From an uncultured Synergistia bacterium (GTDB taxonomy: Bacteria > Eremiobacterota > SpSt-956 > JAKJGF01): a DNA stretch of 5,350 bases. The position numbers and the translations under genes are program-made. How positions within the stretch are numbered: the stretch's first letter is position 1; each line of letters opens with the position of its first letter. Shown piece after piece: positions 1-5,350 of this stretch. The stretch is taken from contig CALARM010000876.1 of assembly GCA_937888925.1 (NCBI GenBank), positions 1-5,350 on the forward strand, in the 5' to 3' direction. The notes under the pieces were generated by a model. That model made no database searches. It saw only the letters and a list, made by a program, of their open reading frames with translations, and was not told the origin of the DNA.

Positions 1-2
1 TT

Positions 3-335
3 AAACATGCAAATAAAATGAAAAATGCTTTTAATATTGATACGGCTAAAATTTATGATACTGAACATGCCGTAGCAATTCACATGACTTTAAAACCGGG
101 AGAGTCTTTAAAACCTCATATAACCCCTGTAGATGTTTTCTTTTATGTTCTTGAAGGAGAGCCATTTATAGAAATAGGTGATGAGAAAGTGAAAGTTTTT
201 GCAGATCATATTGTAGATAGCCCTGCCAAAATCCCTCACTGTATATATAATGAAAGCGATAAAATAGCAAGAATACTTGTTGTAAAAGTTCCGAGGCCGG
301 CAGCGGAAACTAAATTTGTAGAAAAAAAAGTTTGA
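3..335 (+). CDS. Small cupin-domain protein, 5' end probably outside window
   Basis: Single-domain cupin, a beta-barrel that usually binds a metal or small ligand in the cytoplasm; the substrate cannot be told. Numbering from the Met at base 18, the first cupin motif is around residues 28-47 (GESLKPH, then FFYVLEG) and the second around 63-78 (SPAKIPHCIYN). His34, His74 and Asn78 fit metal-site positions, but the usual second His of motif 1 is Thr36, so metal binding may be altered. The frame stays open to the window's left edge. The Met at 18 has no Shine-Dalgarno sequence, whereas most other genes here do. From memory, related small cupins carry roughly ten more residues before the region aligned with IYDTEHA. 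I therefore infer that the true start lies upstream; an 18-335 start (105 aa) is the alternative. The gene ends with TGA 111 bases before the Fe-S gene on the same strand, so co-transcription is possible. Confidence 0.85.
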   Translation, partial: KHANKMKNAFNIDTAKIYDTEHAVAIHMTLKPGESLKPHITPVDVFFYVLEGEPFIEIGDEKVKVFADHIVDSPAKIPHCIYNESDKIARILVVKVPRPAAETKFVEKKV

Positions 336-343
336 ATGATTTA

Positions 344-419
344 GTGAAGGGTGAAGAGTGAGGAGAAAGAGCTTTTGCCGAATCAGTAATATATAAAGAA
401 ACCTCGCGTCACGCGTCAC
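344..419. repeat. Facing arrays of a 7-bp repeat (GTGAMGN type)
   Basis: Bases 344-364 read as three imperfect tandem heptamers, GTGAAGG, GTGAAGA and GTGAGGA. Bases 406-419 are two perfect tandem copies of GCGTCAC, which on the other strand read GTGACGC. The two arrays are therefore the same heptamer family in inverted orientation, separated by about 40 AT-rich bases. Over the first 14 aligned bases 10 are identical, and both arms end in AGG, so a mismatched stem is possible. The right arm is much richer in GC than its surroundings. No gene is seen in this 336-446 gap. The element could be a dispersed intergenic repeat, a protein-binding array or a transcript-level structure; the sequence does not decide. 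Confidence 0.6.
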
Positions 420-446
420 GATCTTACAAAAGGAGGAAATAAAACA

Positions 447-1292
447 ATGAAAAGAAATATAATAAAAATAGATGAAGATAAATGCACGGGATGCGGTCTC
501 TGTATTCCGAACTGCCCGGAAGGAGCTCTCCGGGTAATAGACGGCAAAGTGCGACTCATAAGCGATCTGTTCTGTGACGGCCTTGGTGCCTGTATAGGAC
601 ACTGTCCGGAAGGAGCCATAGCCATAGAAGAAAGAGAAGCGGAAGTTTACGATGAAGCAAGGGTTATGGAAAATGTAGTAAAAGGCGGAAAGAATGTAAT
701 TAAAGCTCATCTGGAACATCTTAAAGAACATAATGAAATTACATATTTACAGCAGGCAGTAGATTTTTTAAAGTCAAAAAATATGGAAATTCCAATCGGA
801 ATAGAAGAGGAAAGACCGGTAAATCATCATAAAGGATGTCCCGGTGCAAGGATGATCGAACTGGGAGAGAAACAGGAAAAACCTGCAGCGGGGCAGGATG
901 TGGAGTTAACATCTGAACTGAGAAACTGGCCAGTAGAACTGACTCTATTGAACCCTGATGCACCTTATCTGAAAAAAGCAGATCTTCTGGTGGCTGCCGA
1001 CTGTGTTGCCTTTGCATATCCGAATTTTCATAAGAAATTTCTGGCAGGAAAAATACTGACAATTTTCTGCCCGAAGCTGGATAAAACTATAGACGAGTAT
1101 ATTGATAAACTTTCTCATATATTTAAGAATGGAGATATAAAATCAATAACCCTTGTGCATATGGAAGTTCCCTGCTGTTTCGGTACGGAAAAAGTTGTGA
1201 AAATGGCTATGGAAAAAGCCGGAAAAGATATTACGTTGGAAAGACACATTATCTCTCTGAAAGGAGAAATAAAAAGTCAGGAGGGTAGATAA
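447..1292 (+). CDS. Ferredoxin-like Fe-S protein with cysteine-rich C-terminal domain
   Basis: A 281-residue cytoplasmic electron-transfer type protein. Residues 1-62 form a two-cluster ferredoxin fold. The first motif is complete (Cys13, Cys16, Cys19, Cys23-Pro). The second has Cys43, Cys49 and Cys53-Pro, with Leu46 where the central cysteine should be, so the second site may hold a [3Fe-4S] or otherwise atypical cluster. Residues 63-125 are charged, probably helical and linker-like. Residues 126-281 form a second domain with Cys131 (GCPG), Cys186 (AADC), Cys208 (FCPKLD) and the pair Cys243-Cys244 (VPCCFG), a set I recall as typical of an uncharacterised anaerobe family often named only as ferredoxin or ATP-binding protein. 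No nucleotide-binding loop is seen, so I do not use the latter name. AGGAGG at 431-436 lies 10 bases before the ATG. The stop shares one base with the methyltransferase start, so the two are probably translated together. Partner and substrate are unknown. Confidence 0.85.
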   Translation: MKRNIIKIDEDKCTGCGLCIPNCPEGALRVIDGKVRLISDLFCDGLGACIGHCPEGAIAIEEREAEVYDEARVMENVVKGGKNVIKAHLEHLKEHNEITYLQQAVDFLKSKNMEIPIGIEEERPVNHHKGCPGARMIELGEKQEKPAAGQDVELTSELRNWPVELTLLNPDAPYLKKADLLVAADCVAFAYPNFHKKFLAGKILTIFCPKLDKTIDEYIDKLSHIFKNGDIKSITLVHMEVPCCFGTEKVVKMAMEKAGKDITLERHIISLKGEIKSQEGR

Positions 1293-2038
1293 TGGAATTT
1301 TATGAGAAGCTGGAAAATCATTATGATAAAATGACCCGTTTAAATGAAAGAATAAATAAAGAAAAATCACTCCTTGAGAAATGGGTGACAAAGTATAAAT
1401 TTCAATCTTCAGTAGATGTGGCATGTGGTACAGGGCTCCATGCCATATTACTGTCGCAGATGGGAATTAAAACTACAGGTGTTGATATATCTGAACATAT
1501 GTTGAAGCAGGCCGCCATACATGGAAAAGAATTCGGAGGAAAAGTCACATGGCTTCTTTCTTCTATGGAAGAATTAAAGAGTAAGGTTTATGAAGGATAT
1601 GATTCCATCTTCTGTATCGGTAACTCTATACCGCATATTTTAGACGGACCTTCTCTTGAAAAAACCTTTAATGGTTTTTATGAGGTTTTAAATCCCGGCG
1701 GAATACTGGTTATTCAATTATTGAATTATAAAAAAATTTATGACACTGAAAATCGTATTGTCGGTATTCACAGGGAAAAAGACACTGAATATATAAGGTT
1801 TTATGATTTCCATCCCGTTCTCACTTTTAATATTCTTATCGTAACCTGGGAAGGCAGTAAAAGTAATTATAAACTTCAGTCTACAGAACTTTATCCTTAC
1901 AGGAAAGAAGAATTAGACATAATTTTACGAAAAGTGGGATTTAAACAATTTGAATATTACGGAGATATGGCATTTTCTCCTTTTGATGAGGATAATTCTT
2001 CCAATCTTGTTCTGGTAGCCAGAAAGAACCCGGACTGA
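1292..2038 (+). CDS. Class I SAM-dependent methyltransferase
   Basis: A 248-residue soluble enzyme predicted to transfer a methyl group from S-adenosylmethionine; the acceptor is unknown. A Rossmann-type core begins near residue 40. The glycine-rich SAM loop is VDVACGTG (41-48), the acidic end of strand 2 is GVDIS (63-67, Asp65 expected to contact the ribose), and CIGNSIPHIL after the third strand matches the motif IV region. The middle of the protein, with aromatic segments such as IRFYDFHPV, likely forms the acceptor pocket. The C-terminal part (YPYRKEEL, then VGF and a final LVLVARK strand) is normal for the Methyltransf_11/25 type, and full length is as expected. The ATG overlaps the Fe-S stop (TAATG), with AGGAGGG at 1279-1285 just upstream, so start choice is secure. 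Its job may relate to the Fe-S protein or its product, but the small-molecule versus protein target cannot be resolved. It converges with the kinase gene, with 27 bases between stops. Confidence 0.88.
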   Translation: MEFYEKLENHYDKMTRLNERINKEKSLLEKWVTKYKFQSSVDVACGTGLHAILLSQMGIKTTGVDISEHMLKQAAIHGKEFGGKVTWLLSSMEELKSKVYEGYDSIFCIGNSIPHILDGPSLEKTFNGFYEVLNPGGILVIQLLNYKKIYDTENRIVGIHREKDTEYIRFYDFHPVLTFNILIVTWEGSKSNYKLQSTELYPYRKEELDIILRKVGFKQFEYYGDMAFSPFDEDNSSNLVLVARKNPD

Positions 2039-2065
2039 TCTCTCTGTTGCAGGAAAATTATAAAA

Positions 2066-3337
2066 TCAGTACGGTAATTTTATCGTAAAAATGCTTCCTT
2101 TCCCGGGAGTGCTTTTAACTGTTATTTCTCCGTTATGTTTTTTTATTATATCATAGCTTATACTCAAACCGAGACCTGTTCCTTTTCCTACATCTTTTGT
2201 AGTAAAAAATGGTTCGAATATTCTGTTTATATATTCTTCTTTAATACCGTATCCTGTGTCAGATACTGAAATAAAGATTGAATTTTCTTCTTCCCATGTT
2301 TTTATTTTTATTTCCCCATGTTTTTCAATGGCCTGTGATGCATTTATAAGAAGGTTTAAAAATACCTGGTTAAGTTCCTGGGGGTAGCATTTGATGTTTC
2401 TTATGGCGCCATATTCTTTGTTTACCGTAGCTTTATATTTCAGTTCATTCCATACTATATTTATCGTGCTTTCCATACATTCATTTATGTCTGCTTCTTT
2501 ATAATTTGTTTCATCTATTCTTGAAAAACTTTTTAAATTCTCAACTATTTTCTTTATTCTACCTGCTCCGTCAAGGGATTCGTCTATTAAATCTTTCAGA
2601 TCGTTGATTACATAATCGATCTTTAGCAACTTTCTTTTGACTTCTATTGAAGATAGAGAAGCTTCTATGTTGTGAGATTTTATAATTTCACTCTGAATAT
2701 CAATAAATTCTACAAGTTTATTAATATATTTATTCAGTGCTCTCAGATTGCCGGCTATAAATCCTACCGGATTATTTATTTCATGAGCCACCCCTGCTGC
2801 AAGCTGGCCTATAGATGCCATCTTTTCTCGATGCAACAGTTGTGAATGGGTTATTTTTAATTTGTTGTATGCTTCCTCCAGTTCCATTTTTTGCTGATTT
2901 ATACTTAAATTTTTATTCCATCCTTTTACAAGGGAGTCTACAAGACAGTAAAGTTCATTTGTAACGAAAGGTTTTTTTATGTAATAAATATTTTCCTGTA
3001 AACTTTCAGTTATCTCATCAAGTGTTAAATCAGTTGCCGTTACTATAAGGATTATAACGTCTCTGTCGATCTTTCTGACTTCCTTCCCTGTTTCCATTCC
3101 GTCCAGAAAAGGCATCATATAATCCAGTATACAGAGAGGTATCCTCACGCCTTTGCTGTACTGCCATTTAAAATGTTCCAGAAGGTCTTTCCCGTTCTCG
3201 AAAAATGCCGGTTCAAATCCTTTTTCTTTCGGAAGGATAGGGCCATCTTTTTTGCCTGAAAAGATTTTCTTATACATCATTAAAAAAACTTTGCCATCGT
3301 CTGCTATCAAAATTTTGTTGTTATATATAACTTCCAT
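2066..3337 (-). CDS. Soluble histidine kinase with N-terminal receiver domain
   Basis: A 423-residue cytoplasmic signalling protein with no membrane segment. Residues 8-140 form a response-regulator receiver: acidic pair Asp13-Asp14, phospho-acceptor Asp72 (LDYMMP), Thr100 and Lys122 before Pro123. The loop between the acidic pair and Asp72 is longer than in most receivers. Residues 144-172 are probably a coiled coil. A HisKA dimerisation domain follows, with phosphorylated His185 in GVAHEINNP. The HATPase_c domain has the N box around Asn328-Asn332 (NLLINA), G1 Asp360-Thr-Gly-x-Gly, the EPFFTTK segment (375-381) and G2 GKGTGLGL (384-391). All key residues are present, so it should be an active kinase. 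The receiver-then-kinase order suggests its input comes by phosphotransfer from another kinase. No partner regulator is in the window. The start is 4 bases after the DUF3137 stop, and an in-frame TAA at 3349-3347 blocks any upstream start. Confidence 0.92.
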   Translation of the reverse strand: MEVIYNNKILIADDGKVFLMMYKKIFSGKKDGPILPKEKGFEPAFFENGKDLLEHFKWQYSKGVRIPLCILDYMMPFLDGMETGKEVRKIDRDVIILIVTATDLTLDEITESLQENIYYIKKPFVTNELYCLVDSLVKGWNKNLSINQQKMELEEAYNKLKITHSQLLHREKMASIGQLAAGVAHEINNPVGFIAGNLRALNKYINKLVEFIDIQSEIIKSHNIEASLSSIEVKRKLLKIDYVINDLKDLIDESLDGAGRIKKIVENLKSFSRIDETNYKEADINECMESTINIVWNELKYKATVNKEYGAIRNIKCYPQELNQVFLNLLINASQAIEKHGEIKIKTWEEENSIFISVSDTGYGIKEEYINRIFEPFFTTKDVGKGTGLGLSISYDIIKKHNGEITVKSTPGKGSIFTIKLPY

Positions 3338-3343
3338 CCCCTT
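3338..3343 (-). promoter_or_regulatory. Unusually close ribosome binding site of the kinase gene
   Basis: On the minus strand AAGGGG abuts the kinase ATG with no spacer, and it overlaps the stop codon of the preceding gene. This is a poor independent initiation site. Translation probably depends on ribosomes finishing the DUF3137 gene 4 bases earlier. A start at Met20 would remove the first receiver strand and the Asp13-Asp14 pair, so the Met at 3337 is kept. Confidence 0.5.
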
Positions 3344-4391
3344 ACATTAACTTATAACCGCATACGATACAGAAATTGGTATTATGGTTAAGTTCTCCGC
3401 ACGATGGGCATTTTACTGAATTATTTTCAAATGAAGGAATTTTCTGCGTATATCTATTTTCTTCCGGTACAGGTAATGTATGAGGATATGCGAGTTCGTG
3501 ACTCTTTTCAGAATAGAAATCCGAAATAACTCTGCTTCCCTGGAAAACCTCTTTCTTTTCCAGTAATCCTTCTATAATATTGAAGATAAACTGAAAATAT
3601 ATAAATTGCTCTTTTATATAATCATAGTTCAGCAGATCCGTTTCAAGAGCCGGTTCGAAAAATTCGCTTCCTCTGTGCATGGCTATATACAATTTTCTGT
3701 CTTTTACAGATATCCATATGTAGTCGGATTTTATATTACCTACTCCTGTAAAATTTTCAGGTAATAATCCTTTAATCTCAAGATAATTATTACTCATAAT
3801 ATTTGCAGTTATATTCTCTTTAAATTTTTCCGGGAAAGTAGCCATACAGAAAAAACCTTTAAAATTACTCCCTCCAATTAATGATGAGCTGAAGGTGGCT
3901 GAAACTTCCGACATTTCTATTGCCACATCTTTTATATGACCGTTAAAATAATCATCTCCGCCGAATGTAACAGAAGGGCCATGTTCGAAGAAATTACTGT
4001 TGAAAAAATCTAGTCTTTCAATACATCCGGAAGGATTGTAAAGAATTTCACAGGGAAAAAAATTAATTGTCTTACCTATAACAGTGGTTTTAAATTGTTC
4101 GTAATATCCTGTTTTTTTTATGATGGAATTATTGACTGCCATAATTATCCATCCGAATATGCAGAAAGCCACGGGCGCTATACAGCCGCATAGGATTAAC
4201 TTGCTGCTTATAAGATATATACCTGTAAATACAACTCCTCCGATAAGAAGAAAAAATGAAGGCCAGATAAAAATATCTGCGCGATGCTGATGCTTTTTCC
4301 TTGCTATATCAAGTTCTTTTAGCTCAGGCAGAAGTCTCTCTTTGTAATATTCCTGAAATTTTTCTTCTGAAAATCTTTCTTCATAATCCAT
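3342..4391 (-). CDS. DUF3137-like membrane protein with C-terminal zinc ribbon
   Basis: A 349-residue protein of unknown function. Residues 1-39 are charged and helical. Two hydrophobic segments (about 40-61 and 65-87) predict a membrane hairpin with both ends in the cytoplasm. The following part, including GKTINFFPCEI, DDYFNGHIKD and FKGFFCMATF, resembles the DUF3137 family from memory, where a conserved GK/DYF/FKG pattern occurs; the family name is my recognition, not a search result. The last 22 residues hold Cys328-x2-Cys331-x9-Cys341-x2-Cys344, a rubredoxin-like zinc ribbon. The start has AGGTGA at 4404-4399 with a 7-base spacer. It is the first gene of a probable two-gene unit with the histidine kinase, so it may sense or relay a signal, with the zinc ribbon as a protein or nucleic-acid contact. 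That role is inference. Confidence 0.75.
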   Translation of the reverse strand: MDYEERFSEEKFQEYYKERLLPELKELDIARKKHQHRADIFIWPSFFLLIGGVVFTGIYLISSKLILCGCIAPVAFCIFGWIIMAVNNSIIKKTGYYEQFKTTVIGKTINFFPCEILYNPSGCIERLDFFNSNFFEHGPSVTFGGDDYFNGHIKDVAIEMSEVSATFSSSLIGGSNFKGFFCMATFPEKFKENITANIMSNNYLEIKGLLPENFTGVGNIKSDYIWISVKDRKLYIAMHRGSEFFEPALETDLLNYDYIKEQFIYFQFIFNIIEGLLEKKEVFQGSRVISDFYSEKSHELAYPHTLPVPEENRYTQKIPSFENNSVKCPSCGELNHNTNFCIVCGYKLM

Positions 4392-4404
4392 ATTTATCTC
4401 ACCT

Positions 4405-4447
4405 GTTTATATGAGAATCGTAACGTGTAAAGAGTTACGATATAAAC
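4405..4447. repeat. Long interrupted dyad upstream of the DUF3137 gene
   Basis: ATCGTAAC (4417-4424) and GTTACGAT (4434-4441) are perfect 8-base inverted arms around a 9-base centre. Outside them, GTTTAT (4405-4410) and ATAAAC (4442-4447) are also complementary, with six extra bases (4411-4416) on one side only. In total 14 base pairs are possible. The dyad lies 14-56 bases upstream of the minus-strand ATG, with its near end touching the AGGTGA ribosome binding site. It could be a DNA operator or an RNA hairpin in the leader. There is no U tract, so it is not a normal terminator. Confidence 0.65.
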
Positions 4448-4512
4448 TGTAGCTATGATATAGTTATTTCCTGACAGATCCGAAGTTATGAAACACACTA
4501 TAAATTATTTCT

Positions 4513-4541
4513 ATTATATCATTTTCGACAAATATCATGAA
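4513..4541 (-). promoter_or_regulatory. Predicted promoter of the DUF3137/kinase unit
   Basis: Read on the minus strand, TGATATAAT (4521-4513) gives a perfect TATAAT -10 with the TGn extension. The -35 position 17 bases further out (4541-4536) reads TTCATG, matching only three of six consensus bases. The extended -10 could compensate. Transcription would start near 4506, giving a leader of roughly 115 bases that contains the dyad at 4405-4447. Confidence 0.5.
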
Positions 4542-4560
4542 AGTTTTTATATAAAAATTC

Positions 4561-4589
4561 TTGCAATTAAATTATTTATATGATATAAT
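4561..4589 (+). promoter_or_regulatory. Predicted promoter of the marR/efflux unit
   Basis: TTGCAA (4561-4566) as -35, a 17-base spacer, and a perfect TATAAT -10 (4584-4589) preceded by TGA, making an extended -10. The start of transcription would fall near 4595-4597, giving a leader of about 48 bases before the ATG at 4644. This is the strongest promoter match in the window. Confidence 0.72.
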
Positions 4590-4602
4590 TCAAAAATTGA
4601 AT
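4588..4602. promoter_or_regulatory. Candidate MarR operator over the transcription start
   Basis: ATTCAAAAATTGAAT is a perfect inverted repeat with 6-base arms and a 3-base centre. It overlaps the last bases of the -10 and the expected start site, where a bound MarR dimer would block transcription. Size and AT-rich symmetry fit MarR-family sites, but AT-rich DNA gives such palindromes by chance, and no second strong copy was found. Confidence 0.5.
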
Positions 4603-4631
4603 ATTTTAAATTTCGAATTATTAAAAAATTG

Positions 4632-4635
4632 AAGG
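4632..4635 (+). promoter_or_regulatory. Ribosome binding site that sets the marR start
   Basis: AAGG, 8 bases before the ATG at 4644, decides the start. The frame also opens at TTG 4629, but using that codon would place this binding site inside the gene and leave the TTG with only an A-run upstream, so the ATG is preferred. Confidence 0.6.
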
Positions 4636-4643
4636 TTTTAATT

Positions 4644-5099
4644 ATGAAAAATAAAGAACTTGTTAAATGTTTGACCGATTCCTGTGTTGAAATAGGCGAT
4701 GTTATGTTTTATCTTGTACTGAGCCATGCCCGGAGTGCTCAGAGCCTGACACTGTCTCATATTAAAGTCCTGAAACTTCTGGGGTTTAAAAAAGGTCTTA
4801 AAATGAAAGATATATCTGATATTTTGTCTATAGCTCCCGGCGGAGCCACCTATATAATAGATAATCTCATAAAAGCCGGGCTTGTAGAAAGATACAGATT
4901 GGATGAAGACAGGAGAATCGTTTATATCAGATTAACGGAAGAGGGACATAAGAAGCTGGATGATCTCAGGGATGCAAAAAGACATGCATGGGAGCAGATA
5001 CTGGAAGATGTACCTTCAGAAGAACTTGAAGAACTGTTAAACGGTATGAAAATTGTAAAGAAATTTGTTTCGAGAATCAGGGAGAGAGAACTAAGCTGA
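4644..5099 (+). CDS. MarR-family transcriptional regulator
   Basis: A 151-residue winged-helix DNA-binding protein, the normal length for MarR repressors, which act as dimers and release DNA on binding small phenolic, drug-like or oxidising compounds. From the ATG at 4644, helix 1 (about 4-33) and the C-terminal helices (from about 102) form the dimer interface. SLTLSHIKVLKLL (34-46) leads into the helix-turn-helix at about 52-83 (MKDISDIL, then the recognition helix with GGATYIIDNLIKAGLV). The wing is DEDRRIVYIRLTEEG (87-101), with the family's DRR and LTEEG. Cys9 and Cys14 are the only cysteines and sit near the N-terminus, unlike the OhrR sensing site, so a redox role is only possible. Only 16 bases separate its stop from the fusion-protein start, so it probably heads and represses its own efflux operon through the inverted repeat at 4588-4602. 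The inducer is unknown. Confidence 0.93.
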   Translation: MKNKELVKCLTDSCVEIGDVMFYLVLSHARSAQSLTLSHIKVLKLLGFKKGLKMKDISDILSIAPGGATYIIDNLIKAGLVERYRLDEDRRIVYIRLTEEGHKKLDDLRDAKRHAWEQILEDVPSEELEELLNGMKIVKKFVSRIRERELS

Positions 5100-5115
5100 T
5101 ATCAGGAGGTCGGTT

Positions 5116-5350
5116 ATGAAATATTTTTTTATCTTTATCATGTTAATATCTGTATTTTTTCAATCAGGATGTAAAGAGAGGAATGGAAATATAAAGGCTT
5201 CCGGCACTGTAGAGGCTACCGAAATAAATATGGCTGCAAAAGTGTCAGGAAGGGTTGAGAAATTTATAGAAGAGGGAAAAAAAGTAAAGAAAGGGCAGGA
5301 TATTATATGGCTTGACAGGGATGAACTGACCCATCAGGCAGAACAATCGG
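5116..5350 (+). CDS. HlyD/MacA-type membrane fusion lipoprotein, 3' end outside window
   Basis: The first 78 residues of an efflux periplasmic adaptor. Residues 1-18 are a hydrophobic signal peptide ending in QSGC, with Cys19 as the probable lipidated residue. Gln at -3 is unusual for a lipobox, but the rest fits. ASGTVEATEINMAAKVSGRV (about 28-47), then EEGKKVKKGQDIIWLD, is the first half of a biotinyl-lipoyl-like domain, the hallmark of HlyD-family adaptors. Such adaptors link an inner-membrane ABC or RND pump to an outer-membrane channel. The GTVEATE start resembles adaptors of YbhG-like ABC exporters, so ABC transporter genes may follow; this is inference. AGGAGGT at 5104-5110 lies 5 bases before the ATG, which makes the start firm. 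It follows marR closely and should be under its control. A lipidated adaptor suggests a diderm host, though monoderms also have such proteins. Confidence 0.88.
   Translation, partial: MKYFFIFIMLISVFFQSGCKERNGNIKASGTVEATEINMAAKVSGRVEKFIEEGKKVKKGQDIIWLDRDELTHQAEQS

Noticed and set aside
375..397. Possible promoter (TTGCCG and TATAAA) before the Fe-S gene
   Set aside because: The spacing is only 11 bases, too short for a normal sigma-70 promoter, so the unit's promoter is left uncalled; read-through from the cupin gene is possible.
108..731. Long minus-strand open frame across the cupin and Fe-S genes
   Set aside because: It overlaps two well-supported genes, has no recognisable domain, and its phenylalanine/tyrosine-rich composition is what the reverse complement of AT-rich coding DNA gives.
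739..1424. Minus-strand open frames opposite the Fe-S and methyltransferase genes
   Set aside because: They lie entirely or mostly inside clear genes on the other strand, show no domain motifs and have no plausible ribosome binding context.
2059..2116. Possible terminators between the convergent methyltransferase and kinase genes
   Set aside because: The ATAAAAT/ATTTTAT pair (2060-2066 and 2077-2083) has no GC stem. The AAAA-GC-GC-TTTT arrangement around TCCCGGGA (2101-2108) has mismatches and a bulge and lies in kinase coding sequence. Neither is convincing.
3153..3350. Short plus-strand open frame opposite the kinase start
   Set aside because: It mirrors the receiver domain coding sequence and shows no independent evidence of coding.
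4454..4464. Additional extended -10-like sequence TGATATAGT on the plus strand
   Set aside because: No acceptable -35 at 16-18 bases, and no gene starts close downstream; the promoter at 4561-4589 is far better.
4629..4643. TTG start giving a five-residue longer MarR protein
   Set aside because: The AAGG ribosome binding site lies inside this extension and is correctly spaced for the ATG at 4644.

Overview
The window comes from an AT-rich bacterial chromosome with strong AGGAGG-type ribosome binding sites, short gene spacings and many AGA/AAA/ATA codons. Iron-sulfur redox proteins and a lipoprotein-type membrane fusion protein point to a low-GC anaerobe. A diderm lineage such as Fusobacteriota fits best, but a Bacillota (clostridial) origin cannot be excluded from sequence alone. 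No mobile element, CRISPR array, tRNA or rRNA was seen.

Layout: (1) 3-335 (+) is the 3' part of a small cupin gene whose start probably lies left of the window. (2) 336-446 is an intergenic stretch holding two facing arrays of a 7-bp repeat. (3) 447-2038 (+) is a two-gene unit: a ferredoxin-like Fe-S protein with a cysteine-rich C-terminal domain, then a class I SAM-dependent methyltransferase whose start codon overlaps the Fe-S stop by one base. (4) Converging on these from the right is a two-gene minus-strand unit, 4391-2066: a membrane-anchored DUF3137-like protein with a C-terminal zinc ribbon, followed 4 bases later by a soluble histidine kinase that starts with a receiver domain. (5) 4392-4628 is a divergent regulatory region. 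(6) 4644 to the right edge (+) is a MarR-family regulator followed by a membrane fusion lipoprotein, the start of a probable efflux operon.

How the parts may work together: the right-hand genes look like a standard MarR-controlled exporter operon, with an extended -10 promoter and a perfect inverted repeat over the predicted transcription start. The same 9-base extended -10 core occurs in the divergent promoter. The DUF3137/kinase pair is likely co-transcribed and translationally coupled, suggesting that the membrane protein and the kinase act in one signalling process; this is inference. The cupin, Fe-S protein and methyltransferase may form a redox-linked cluster, but substrate and partners cannot be read from the sequence.

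No clearly new defence or mobile system is visible. The points most worth a second look are the facing heptamer arrays at 344-419, the long dyad and possible leader structure next to the DUF3137 ribosome binding site, the DUF3137/zinc-ribbon plus receiver-kinase pair, and the Fe-S protein with an incomplete second cluster motif.
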